NCBI RefSeq assembly: GCF_014397785.1
Contig: NZ_VZQQ01000029.1
Span: 18,766 to 82,765 of the forward strand
Length of the DNA stretch: 64,000 nucleotides
Direction of reading: 5' to 3'
Source of the DNA: Paraburkholderia podalyriae
GTDB lineage: Bacteria > Pseudomonadota > Gammaproteobacteria > Burkholderiales > Burkholderiaceae
Positions 9,611 through 16,768 of the stretch are shown piece after piece (within the stretch, counting starts at the first letter, position 1; each line of letters starts with the position of its first letter). The notes under the pieces were generated by a model. It had not been told where the DNA came from. It made no database searches and saw only the letters and a list, made by a program, of their open reading frames with translations. The position numbers and the translations under genes are program-made.

Positions 9611-10600
9611 CTAGCGATAGATCGCCGTCACGGGCGCTTCGCCCAACCGCGCGAAACCGCGGTACATGCCTTCGGTATTGAACGGCAGCGTGACGTTGCC
9701 CTGCACGTCGACGGCGACGAGTCCGCCCCGTCCGTCGATCTTCGGCAGGCGGTTCATCACGACGTCGTGGGCGGCCTGTTCGAGCGAGACCTGGCGATAG
9801 GCCATCTGCGCGGCGACGTCATAGGCGGCGACCATGCGCATGAACATTTCGCCGGAGCCGGTAGTCGACACCGCGCAGGTCGCGTCGTCCGCGTAGCAAC
9901 CCGCGCCGATCAGCGGCGTGTCGCCGACGCGGCCCACCTGCTTGTTAGTCACGCCGCCGGTCGAGGTCGCCGCGGCGAGATGCCCGTGGCGGTCGAGCGC
10001 GACCGCTCCGACGGTGCCGAACTTGCGGTTCGGATCGATCGGCTCGTGCGGCGTCGGCTCGTCGTTGCTCGAAGCCGCGCACGCGAGCGTCGCGGCGTCG
10101 TGATCAAGCATCGGACGCTGCAGCTCGCGCGCGAGCTGCCATTGGCGATAGCGCGCGTCGGTATCGAAGTAGCCGTTGTCGACGAGTTCGAGACCCTGCG
10201 CGGCCGCGAACGCCTCTGCGCCTTCACCGGTGAACAGCACGTGGTCGCTGCGCTCGAGCACGCGGCGCGCGGCAAGAACCGGATTGCGCACACGCTTCAC
10301 GCAGCAGACCGCGCCCGCGTCGAGCGTGCGGCCATCCATGATCGCGGCGTCGAGCTCGTGCGTGCCGGCCGCCGTGTAGACCGCGCCGTGACCCGCGTTG
10401 AACAGCGCGCAGTCTTCAAGCAGCCGCACCGCTTCGCTGACCGCGTCGAGCGCGCTGCCGCCATCGGCGAGCACGCGCTGGCCGGCGCTCAGCACCGCAT
10501 TGAGCGCCGCGTGATATTCGGTTTCGGCGCTGGCCGACATCGACGCGCGCAGGATCGTCCCTGCCCCGCCGTGAATGGCAATGACTGCGTTGGAGTTCAT
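9611..10600 (-). CDS. iaaA: Isoaspartyl peptidase / L-asparaginase (IaaA type)
   Basis: A 329-residue plant-type asparaginase (Ntn hydrolase) that hydrolyses beta-aspartyl dipeptides and L-asparagine. It begins AVIAIHGGAGT, the family signature. The self-cleavage site is Gly195-Thr196 in KFGTVGAVALD; Thr196 becomes the N-terminal nucleophile of the beta subunit, and the downstream TSTGGVTNK and GAGCYAD segments form the active site. The start at 10600 overlaps the end of the rpiR gene by four bases. The pairing of iaaA with gsiABCD is conserved in enterics, where it was taken to mean that imported isoaspartyl or glutathione-type peptides are degraded by IaaA. Confidence 0.93.
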   Translation of the reverse strand: MNSNAVIAIHGGAGTILRASMSASAETEYHAALNAVLSAGQRVLADGGSALDAVSEAVRLLEDCALFNAGHGAVYTAAGTHELDAAIMDGRTLDAGAVCCVKRVRNPVLAARRVLERSDHVLFTGEGAEAFAAAQGLELVDNGYFDTDARYRQWQLARELQRPMLDHDAATLACAASSNDEPTPHEPIDPNRKFGTVGAVALDRHGHLAAATSTGGVTNKQVGRVGDTPLIGAGCYADDATCAVSTTGSGEMFMRMVAAYDVAAQMAYRQVSLEQAAHDVVMNRLPKIDGRGGLVAVDVQGNVTLPFNTEGMYRGFARLGEAPVTAIYR

Positions 10601-11628
10601 CGTTTGGATCGTGGAGTGCGGTTGGTTCGGGCAGGGCGGGCTGCAGTGCTGGCTTTTGCTTCGGTATCGCTGGCTTTCATGCTTTTGGCTTTGGCTTTGG
10701 CTTTGGCGTTGTCGGCCTGCGCGGCGCCGGCCGCGCCGGACTGCGGATCGAACAGCCACGGCAGCACGAACTCGCTGACCTCCGCGGCCGCCTTGACCGA
10801 GCGTTGCGCGCGATACGCAACCGCGTCGCACAACGCCTCGATGACCGCGAGCACGGCCGAATCGGCATTCGACGCAAGACGCCGGTCGGTGCGCACATAC
10901 AGCGCCAGGTCCGCGCACTGCACGAGCGGCGAGCGTGGACCGTCGGTGAGCGCCAGCACGCGCGCGCCGCGTTCGGACGCGCGGCGCACGAGCTCGATCG
11001 TGTCCTCGACATAGCGCGGAAACGCGATGCCGATCACGAGATCGCCCGCACCCGAGCGCACCAGGTGCCGCGCCGCATGCGACGGCCCGCCGATCAGCGC
11101 CAGCGAATGCACGTTGTCGTGATACGGGCTCAGGCCGTGCTCCATCAGGCTCGCCAGAAACGCGCTGGCGCCGAAGCCGATCACGAACACGCGGCGCGCG
11201 GCGATGATCGCGTCGACGGCGGCGTCGGCGCTCGCGCGATCGATCGACGTACGCGTCGTCTGCAGATTGTTGGCGGCCTGCTCGAGCGACGCGTCGATCA
11301 GATCGTCACCGGCCGCGAGCGTTTCCTGCGCGCTGCGCAGCCGCTCGACCGGCGCGAGCGTCGCCTCGAAGCCACGCACGAGCGCCTCGCGAAACTGCGG
11401 ATAACCGTCGAAGCCGAGCGCGCGCGCAAACCGGTTCGCGCTCGCGACCGACGCGCCGACCACGCTCGCCAGTTCGTCGATACGCATCGTCGCCGCACGG
11501 AACAGATGGGCCAGCACGTACTCGCCCATGCGCTGGTGGATCGGCGTGAGCGTCGGCATCGCGGCGGTGATGCGCGTGGCAATGGCCTGCTCGGCGGGGT
11601 TCGGCACAGCGGACGAGTGATGGATCAT
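10597..11628 (-). CDS. RpiR-family transcriptional regulator
   Basis: A 343-residue regulator with an N-terminal RpiR-type helix-turn-helix (about residues 25-95, including MRIDELASVVGASVASANRF) and a central SIS sugar-isomerase fold (about 125-265, FVIGFGASAFLASLM and LVIGIAFPRY). SIS domains bind phosphosugars or related ligands. It is the first gene of the leftward peptide operon and overlaps iaaA by four bases, so it probably controls this unit and itself. The C-terminal tail is unusual: after the SIS domain it becomes a charged Ala/Lys/Arg tail encoded partly by a hexanucleotide repeat. The ligand is unknown; murein-derived sugars or peptides are an attractive guess because of the D-peptidase partners. 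Confidence 0.88.
   Translation of the reverse strand: MIHHSSAVPNPAEQAIATRITAAMPTLTPIHQRMGEYVLAHLFRAATMRIDELASVVGASVASANRFARALGFDGYPQFREALVRGFEATLAPVERLRSAQETLAAGDDLIDASLEQAANNLQTTRTSIDRASADAAVDAIIAARRVFVIGFGASAFLASLMEHGLSPYHDNVHSLALIGGPSHAARHLVRSGAGDLVIGIAFPRYVEDTIELVRRASERGARVLALTDGPRSPLVQCADLALYVRTDRRLASNADSAVLAVIEALCDAVAYRAQRSVKAAAEVSEFVLPWLFDPQSGAAGAAQADNAKAKAKAKSMKASDTEAKASTAARPARTNRTPRSKR
10684..10707. repeat. Four-copy tandem hexanucleotide (TTTGGC)
   Basis: Four perfect copies of TTTGGC lie inside the 3' part of the rpiR gene and encode alternating Ala-Lys on the minus strand. Further imperfect copies flank it. Because the unit is six bases, slippage would change the tail length by two residues without shifting the frame. 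Confidence 0.8.
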
Positions 11629-11665
11629 GCGAACGGACCGGCGTGGCTGTTCAATGCGTATCGGA

Positions 11666-11686
11666 TGAAAGAATATTTACATGAAA
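11666..11686. promoter_or_regulatory. AT-rich repeated site upstream of rpiR, possible operator
   Basis: The sequence TGAAA-N11-TGAAA, with an AT-rich centre (GAATATTTACA), lies about 40 bases upstream of the rpiR start in an otherwise GC-rich region. RpiR-family proteins often bind AT-rich sites built from TGAAA/TTTCA half-sites. This is a candidate autoregulatory site only; the symmetry is imperfect. Confidence 0.25.
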
Positions 11687-11736
11687 CCCACGCCAAAAAA
11701 AATTCATTTTCATCGTTTCGAGGGTTTTCACCGTGC

Positions 11737-13005
11737 TCAGCACGCCGCCGCGCTCTGCTCGGGGATGCCCATGAGCCGCGCCGCCGGCGACATCACGATG
11801 ATCAGCGCCTGCACGGCAAACGCGAACGCCGCCGCGATCAGGCACACGTCGATGCTCCAGCGCGCGCTGAGCGCGGCGCCGAGCAGCGCGCCCACCGGCC
11901 GCGCACCGTAGGTGGCGGTGCTGATCAGCGCGGACACGCGGCCGATCATCCGTTCCGGCGTGATCGCCTGACGCAGCGTCGTCGAGCCGACGACCCACAG
12001 GATCGGTCCCGCGCCGAGCAGGTAGAAGCTCGCGAGCGCGAGCCAGAACGATGGAACGACGAGCGTCGCTGCCATCACGAGCGATGCCAGCAGGCCGCAC
12101 GACGGTCCGACGATCAGCAGACGGCCGAACGCGAGACGCCGCGCGACCGCGGGCGCGGCGAGCGCGCCGCACACCATGCCGACGCCGTACGCGCCGAGCG
12201 TCACGCCGACCGCCGATGCATTGAGCCCCAGCCGATGCACCGCATACGGCACATAGACCGCCTGCAGGATGAAGAAGCCGAGATTGAAGAACACGGCGGT
12301 GAGCAGCATCGGCAGCAGCAGCGGATCGCGCAGCACAAAGCGCGTGCCGTCGCGCAGCTCCAGCATGAAGTGCCGCCGCGGCGTAGCCGCCCGCGGCGGC
12401 TCCCGCAATCCCGCCAGCAACGCGACCGCGAACGCCGACAACACCACCGCGCCGCCATACGCCCAACCCGCGCCGATCCAGCCGACCAGCGCGCCGCCCA
12501 GCGCCGGCCCGGCCGAGTACGCGACGCTGCGCGCGAGTTCGAGCCGGCCGTTCGCGTTCGCATAGAGCTCGCGCGACACGATCGACGGCACCAGCGACGG
12601 CGCCGCGACGTTGTAGGCGACCGTGCCGGTCGCGGCGACGAAGCCGAGCGCGCCGAGCAGCGGCAGATTCAGCGCATGCGTGAGCACGAGCAGCAGCACG
12701 CACAGCATCGCGCAGACGCGCACGCTTTCGGCCAGCGTCATCAGCACGCGGCGCGAGCGGCGGTCGGCCCATACGCCGAGCGGCATCGACAGCAACAGGA
12801 ACGGCAGCGTCTGCACGGTTTGCAGCAGTCCGGTGTCGCGTGCGTTGGCGCCGAGCGCGAACACCGCGACGAGCGGCGCGGCGGCGAGGCTGATCTGCTC
12901 GGCCGATTGCGCGCACAGGTTCGACCAGGCGAGGCGCTGGAACGCGCGGGGCAGACGTTGCGCGGTGGAAGATGAAAACGGCGAAGCGGAAGACGTGGCG
13001 GACAT
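11737..13005 (-). CDS. MFS transporter (MFS_3/EntS-like exporter)
   Basis: A 422-residue major facilitator protein with about 12 membrane helices. The A-loop motif MPLGVWADRRSRR between helices 2 and 3 is the MFS signature, and the overall arrangement resembles the EntS/MFS_3 exporter group (enterobactin and drug efflux). I chose the start at 13005 because CGGGAG lies at ribosome-binding distance; a start ten codons upstream is less well placed. It is leftward, separate from the peptide operon by 108 bases, and divergent from rsuA. The substrate is unknown, and no siderophore genes are nearby. Confidence 0.85.
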   Translation of the reverse strand: MSATSSASPFSSSTAQRLPRAFQRLAWSNLCAQSAEQISLAAAPLVAVFALGANARDTGLLQTVQTLPFLLLSMPLGVWADRRSRRVLMTLAESVRVCAMLCVLLLVLTHALNLPLLGALGFVAATGTVAYNVAAPSLVPSIVSRELYANANGRLELARSVAYSAGPALGGALVGWIGAGWAYGGAVVLSAFAVALLAGLREPPRAATPRRHFMLELRDGTRFVLRDPLLLPMLLTAVFFNLGFFILQAVYVPYAVHRLGLNASAVGVTLGAYGVGMVCGALAAPAVARRLAFGRLLIVGPSCGLLASLVMAATLVVPSFWLALASFYLLGAGPILWVVGSTTLRQAITPERMIGRVSALISTATYGARPVGALLGAALSARWSIDVCLIAAAFAFAVQALIIVMSPAARLMGIPEQSAAAC

Positions 13006-13098
13006 CGAGGCACTCCCGAGGTTGACGTGACGCATCCATCGTCGACGCTACGGGCCCGCGGGGCGCTCCGGTTCTTGCGGTGTTATTCTTCGCTCGCC

Positions 13099-13809
13099 AT
13101 GAATCTCGAAAGTATTCTCTTTACTCAAGGTTTCGGTTCGCGTCGCCAATGCCGCGCGCTGATCGGCGCCGGCCGCGTCTGCGTAGACGGCGCTATCCGC
13201 ACCGATGCCGATGCCGATTTCGCCACTGACAGCGGCGCGTTGCGCTTTAGCGTCGACGGCGTCGAATGGCCGTATCGCGAGCACGCGTATCTGCTGCTGA
13301 ACAAGCCCGTCGGCTACGAATGCTCGCGCGATCCGCAGCATCACCTGAGCGTGTTCAGCCTGCTGCCGCCGCAGTTCGCCGAGCGCGGCGTGCAGTGTGT
13401 CGGCCGTCTCGATCAGGACACCACGGGCCTCTTGCTGCTCTCGGACGACGGCAAGTTCGTGCATCAGTTCACGTCGCCGAAACGCAAGGTGCCGAAGCGC
13501 TACATCGCGACCATGCGCCATCCGCTCGACGACGCGCAGCTTGCCGCGCTGCGCGACGGCGTGCTGCTGCACGGCGAGATCAGCCCGAGCGCCGCGCTCG
13601 ACGCCGAGGCGCGCGACACTCACACGCTCGCGCTCACCGTGCTCGAAGGCAAATACCACCAGGTCAAACGGATGATCGCGGCCTCGGGCAACCGCTGCGA
13701 GGCGCTGCATCGCGAGCGGATCGGCGGGCTCGCGCTGCCCGCGGCACTCGCGCCCGGCGCATGGCAATGGCTCGACGAAGCGGGCCTCGCCGCGCTGCGG
13801 GCCGGGTAA
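13099..13809 (+). CDS. rsuA: 16S rRNA pseudouridine synthase, RsuA family
   Basis: A 236-residue protein with an N-terminal S4 RNA-binding region (LESILFTQGFGSRRQCRALI) and the RsuA/RluB catalytic domain. The catalytic motif GRLDQDTTGLLLLSDDG carries the conserved Asp that attacks the uridine. KPVGYECSRDPQH and EGKYHQVKRMIAASGN are the other family blocks. RsuA makes pseudouridine 516 of 16S rRNA. The start at 13099 matches the family N-terminus (MNLES). Its length fits RsuA (about 231) better than RluB or RluF. It is divergent from the MFS gene. Confidence 0.88.
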   Translation: MNLESILFTQGFGSRRQCRALIGAGRVCVDGAIRTDADADFATDSGALRFSVDGVEWPYREHAYLLLNKPVGYECSRDPQHHLSVFSLLPPQFAERGVQCVGRLDQDTTGLLLLSDDGKFVHQFTSPKRKVPKRYIATMRHPLDDAQLAALRDGVLLHGEISPSAALDAEARDTHTLALTVLEGKYHQVKRMIAASGNRCEALHRERIGGLALPAALAPGAWQWLDEAGLAALRAG

Positions 13810-13977
13810 ACGACTACCGCGCAGCGAGTGCCGGTCTAAGCCCTTGATGCGCCGCAGAAAGCCCGCGCGCATTGCGGTGCGGCGCACATAGGCGGTGGCG
13901 ATGCAGCATGCCGTGGCATGCATGTCGCCCTATACTTGCTTGAATAAACGACTACAAAGGCTTCGAGGAGGCGCGCC

Positions 13978-14166
13978 ATGCATATCGCCGGCACGATGGC
14001 GTTTTCGCACGCGATGTTTGCGTTTATCTGGTTTGCGCTGCTGCTGGTTGGCGGATCGCTGGTGATCATGCGGCTGCGGCACAAGTACCATCCGAATCTG
14101 ATCGGCGCGCTGCTCGGCGGCATGCTGTGTTTTCTGTTGCTGGAAGTGCTGCCGTCGCTGACCTGA
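13978..14166 (+). CDS. Small two-helix membrane protein (62 residues)
   Basis: A short frame with a very good ribosome-binding site (GAGGAGGCGCGCC before ATG). The product has two hydrophobic segments, FAFIWFALLLVGGSLVIM and LIGALLGGMLCFLLLEVL, separated by a basic stretch (RLRHKYHP), so it is predicted to be an inner-membrane hairpin with a cytoplasmic loop. I do not recognise a family. It stands alone between rsuA and the convergent SDR gene. Confidence 0.7.
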   Translation: MHIAGTMAFSHAMFAFIWFALLLVGGSLVIMRLRHKYHPNLIGALLGGMLCFLLLEVLPSLT

Positions 14167-14203
14167 TGCCGGGTGGACCGCCTGGCGCGTTTTGCGCGGC
14201 GGC

Positions 14204-15250
14204 TTAATGCGGTGCGGCCTGGCCGCCCTTGCCCACGGTTTCGCGCAAAAAATCGTCGACGCTCGGATAGCGCAGACGCATCCGCAACTCTTCCTTCAGA
14301 CGCCGGTTCAAGAGCCGGCGCGACTCGCGCATGAACGACAGCAGCATCGGGTCGATCTGCTGCTCCGCCTGCACGCGCGTGATGCGCGGCGCACGCGCGA
14401 GCCCGAACGCGTCGGCGACCGCGTCGAAATACTGCCCCATCTTCAGCGACGAATCATCGGAGGCGTGCAGTGCGCGCCCGGGTCGCCCATGCGTGGCAAG
14501 ACGCACGAGGATCGCGGCGAGGTCGTCGGCGTGGATGTGATTCGTGTACACGTCGTCGGCATCGACGAGCGCCGGCGTTCCTTTTTCGAGCCGCGCGAGC
14601 GGCAGCCGGTTGCGCGCATAGATGCCCGGAATCCTCGCGATGCTCGCGGCGACGCTGCCACGCGCGGTCGCGCGCCGCAACTGCCGCTCGGCGGACACGC
14701 GTCGCGTGGCGCGCGCATTCGCGGGACGCGTCGCGCGTGTCTCGTCGATCCACGCGCCGCCGCAATCGCCGTAGACGCCCGTCGTGCTCGCGTAAACGAT
14801 GCGCACCGGTGCGCGCGAAGCGCCGGCCCGGCGCACCCCGTCGGGTACAATATTGGGCGCTTCAGCGTCCCGAACTGAGGCGCGCGCACGGCGCAGCCGC
14901 GCGATGGGCACCACGGACGACCTTGCCGCGCAAGCGCCAATGCGGCCCGCGGCACCTAGCGTCGCCAACAGTGCGCGAGTGCGTCGATCATCGTCGCCGG
15001 ACTTCTGTGGCGGCGCGAGATGCAGCACTGTCGGCGCGAGGCGCGCGAGCCGTTTGAGGCTGCGGCGCGCGTCGAGATCGCCGACGAGCGGCGTCACGCC
15101 GGCGGCGCGCAACTCGTCGCAGCGCCCGGCATGGCTCGTCAACGCGAAGACGTGCGCGCGCGGCCGCAATAGAGGCACGCAGCGCATGCCGACGTCGCCG
15201 CATCCTACGATCAGTACGCGCGGCCGGCGCAAGTGTCGTGTCGCTTTCAT
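14204..15250 (-). CDS. NAD(P)-binding SDR/epimerase-like protein
   Basis: A 348-residue protein of the extended short-chain dehydrogenase (NAD-dependent epimerase) superfamily. The dinucleotide-binding motif GCGDVGMR is at residues about 15-22, and YASTTGVYGDCGG is the typical epimerase strand. HADDLAAILV near residue 240 is another family block. The classical YxxxK catalytic pair is not evident, which points to the YeeZ-like subgroup of unknown reaction. The start at 15250 is the first Met before the Rossmann strand. Codon use is very Arg/Ala-rich but like its neighbours. It is divergent from the flavin reductase gene. Confidence 0.78.
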   Translation of the reverse strand: MKATRHLRRPRVLIVGCGDVGMRCVPLLRPRAHVFALTSHAGRCDELRAAGVTPLVGDLDARRSLKRLARLAPTVLHLAPPQKSGDDDRRTRALLATLGAAGRIGACAARSSVVPIARLRRARASVRDAEAPNIVPDGVRRAGASRAPVRIVYASTTGVYGDCGGAWIDETRATRPANARATRRVSAERQLRRATARGSVAASIARIPGIYARNRLPLARLEKGTPALVDADDVYTNHIHADDLAAILVRLATHGRPGRALHASDDSSLKMGQYFDAVADAFGLARAPRITRVQAEQQIDPMLLSFMRESRRLLNRRLKEELRMRLRYPSVDDFLRETVGKGGQAAPH

Positions 15251-15344
15251 GGTGGACGCATTGTAGCGGTCATACGCAACAGGTACCGCGCGGTTGGTCC
15301 GGCGGGTCCGATTACGATTCCGACTTTTCGATTCCGAACACTTT

Positions 15345-16376
15345 ATGGCATTTAACGTCACGCTCCGGCAAACCGGCCGGCAATTTCAGGTAGAACAGGA
15401 CGAACCGGTGCTCTCCGCGGCCCTGCGTCAAGGCGTCGGCCTGCCGTACGGGTGCAAGAACGGCGCGTGCGGTTCGTGCAAGGGCACGGTCGTGAGCGGC
15501 GAGGTCGAGCAGCGCGCGCACTCGTCGTCGGCGTTGTCGAACGACGAAAAGACGCGCGGCATGGCGCTGCTGTGCTGCACGACCGCGTGCTCCGATCTCG
15601 AAGTCGACATCCGCGAAGTGGCCGGCGTCGGTGACGTGCAGATCAAGAAGCTGCCATGCCGCGTGAACGCGATCGAGCGCAAGGCCGACGACGTGATCGT
15701 CGTGAAGCTGCAACTGCCCGCCAACGAACGTCTGCAATATCTGGCCGGCCAGTACCTCGAATTCATCCTGAAGGACGGCAAGCGCCGCAGCTATTCGATG
15801 GCGAACGCGCCGCACGTCGAGGGCCCGATCGAGCTGCACATTCGCCACATGCCCGGCGGCGCCTTCACCGATCACGTGTTCAACACGATGAAGGAGCGCG
15901 ACATCCTGCGCTTCGAGGCGCCGCTCGGCACATTCTTCCTGCGCGAAGACTCGGACAAGCCGATCGTGCTGCTGGCGTCGGGCACCGGCTTCGCGCCGCT
16001 GAAGGCGATCGTCGAGCATGCGGTGTTCAAGAACATCACGCGGCCCATGACGCTCTACTGGGGCGCGCGCCGCAAGAAAGACCTGTATCTGCTCGAACTC
16101 GCCGAACAGTGGGCGCGCGAGATTCCGAACTTCAAGTTCGTGCCGGTGCTCTCCGAGCCCGACGCAAGCGACGCGTGGACGGGCCGCACGGGCTTCGTGC
16201 ATCGCGCGGTGATCGAAGATCTGCCCGACCTGTCGGCCTACCAGATGTATGCGTGCGGCGCGCCGGTGATGGTTGAATCGGCGCTGCGCGACTTCACGCA
16301 GCATCACAAGCTGCCGGAAGACGAGTTCTACGCGGACTCGTTCACGAGCGCGGCCGATCTCGCGAACGCGGTCTGA
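15345..16376 (+). CDS. Ferredoxin-NAD(P)H reductase-type flavoenzyme (CDP-6-deoxy-glucoseen reductase-like)
   Basis: A 343-residue electron-transfer protein with an N-terminal plant-type 2Fe-2S domain (GCKNGACGSCKG and LLCCTTAC supply the four cysteines), then an FAD-binding barrel (RRSYSMAN) and an NAD-binding domain (LLASGTGFAPLKAIVEH, YACGAPVM). Proteins of this layout are commonly named CDP-6-deoxy-delta-3,4-glucoseen reductase (AscD), but there are no deoxysugar genes here, so the real electron acceptor is unknown. The start at 15345 gives MAFNVTLRQTGRQF, the family N-terminus. A GC-rich hairpin follows the stop codon. Confidence 0.85.
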   Translation: MAFNVTLRQTGRQFQVEQDEPVLSAALRQGVGLPYGCKNGACGSCKGTVVSGEVEQRAHSSSALSNDEKTRGMALLCCTTACSDLEVDIREVAGVGDVQIKKLPCRVNAIERKADDVIVVKLQLPANERLQYLAGQYLEFILKDGKRRSYSMANAPHVEGPIELHIRHMPGGAFTDHVFNTMKERDILRFEAPLGTFFLREDSDKPIVLLASGTGFAPLKAIVEHAVFKNITRPMTLYWGARRKKDLYLLELAEQWAREIPNFKFVPVLSEPDASDAWTGRTGFVHRAVIEDLPDLSAYQMYACGAPVMVESALRDFTQHHKLPEDEFYADSFTSAADLANAV

Positions 16377-16389
16377 TCGCACCGCGGCA

Positions 16390-16433
16390 AACGGCCCGCC
16401 CGCGCGCTTGAATGAGCGCTCGCGTGGGCCGTT
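16390..16433 (+). terminator. GC-rich hairpin after the flavoenzyme gene
   Basis: AACGGCCC at 16390-16397 pairs with GGGCCGTT at 16426-16433, with further internal GC pairing. There is no T-run after it, so it may be a weak terminator or an RNA-stabilising hairpin. Confidence 0.45.
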
Positions 16434-16504
16434 CGCGCCGAACATGTCAATGTCGCGACGTGTCGGCAAATTCGCCTCGATGCGGCGCCAGGGCAAATTC
16501 ATGG

Positions 16505-16534
16505 TTTACACCAGCACTTTTCTTATCGTATTCT
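16505..16534 (+). promoter_or_regulatory. Predicted sigma70 promoter of the argD leader
   Basis: TTTACA at 16505-16510 and TATTCT at 16529-16534 are spaced by 18 bases. The predicted transcription start falls at about 16541-16542, right at the ATG of the leader peptide. It is the best promoter match in the gap between the flavoenzyme and aminotransferase genes. Confidence 0.5.
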
Positions 16535-16541
16535 TTCGCGC

Positions 16542-16592
16542 ATGAACCGCATCCAGTCCGAACTCCGACGTCGCCGCTCGCCGCTCCCCTAG
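16542..16592 (+). CDS. Arginine-rich leader peptide (attenuation peptide)
   Basis: A 16-codon frame encoding MNRIQSELRRRRSPLP, with four consecutive arginine codons (CGA CGT CGC CGC) at 16566-16577 and a stop at 16590. It lies 177 bases upstream of an acetylornithine aminotransferase gene and directly upstream of alternative RNA structures, so I read it as the sensing peptide of an arginine attenuator. A ribosome short of charged tRNA-Arg would stall on the run of arginine codons. There is no Shine-Dalgarno sequence, and the predicted transcript starts at or one base before the ATG, so translation would be leaderless. Arginine codons are common in this GC-rich DNA, so the peptide alone is weak evidence; the surrounding structures make the case. 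Confidence 0.5.
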   Translation: MNRIQSELRRRRSPLP

Positions 16593-16692
16593 GGACGCCG
16601 CTGGCTTCGTCACGGACTCGCGCCACACACAAACCTGGGCGCAAGCTGTTCGAATCATGAAAGCCACGGCATGCCGTGGCTTTTCTGTTTTT
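16593..16692 (+). promoter_or_regulatory. Antiterminator/terminator switch upstream of argD
   Basis: Two mutually exclusive pairings share the segment AAGCCACGGC (16661-16670). In one it pairs with GCCGTGGCTT just downstream to form a terminator. In the other it pairs with GCCGCTGGCTT (16597-16607), ten base pairs with one bulged C, to form an antiterminator. The antiterminator strand begins five bases after the leader stop codon, so a ribosome finishing the peptide would cover it and favour termination. A ribosome stalled on the arginine codons 20-31 bases upstream would leave it free. This is the classical geometry of amino-acid attenuation. Confidence 0.5.
16660..16692 (+). terminator. Intrinsic terminator upstream of argD (attenuator)
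   Basis: AAAGCCACGGC at 16660-16670 and GCCGTGGCTTT at 16673-16683 form a near-perfect stem with a tight loop, followed by TTTTCTGTTTTT. It stops 77 bases before the aminotransferase start and lies in the same direction, so it can only act on a transcript heading into that gene. Confidence 0.85.
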
Positions 16693-16768
16693 CCGGCCGA
16701 GTTTCGTTGGCCAAACCGTCACCGTTTCTTCACCTTGCTCTCACCCTTTTGCCCTGGAGCCTGCCGTC

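Noticed and set aside
16541..16692. The argD leader as a free-standing small RNA
   Set aside because: Promoter and terminator alone would fit an sRNA of about 150 bases, but the Arg-rich frame, the alternative pairing and the same-direction argD gene make attenuation the better explanation. The two are not fully exclusive, since attenuation releases a short RNA.
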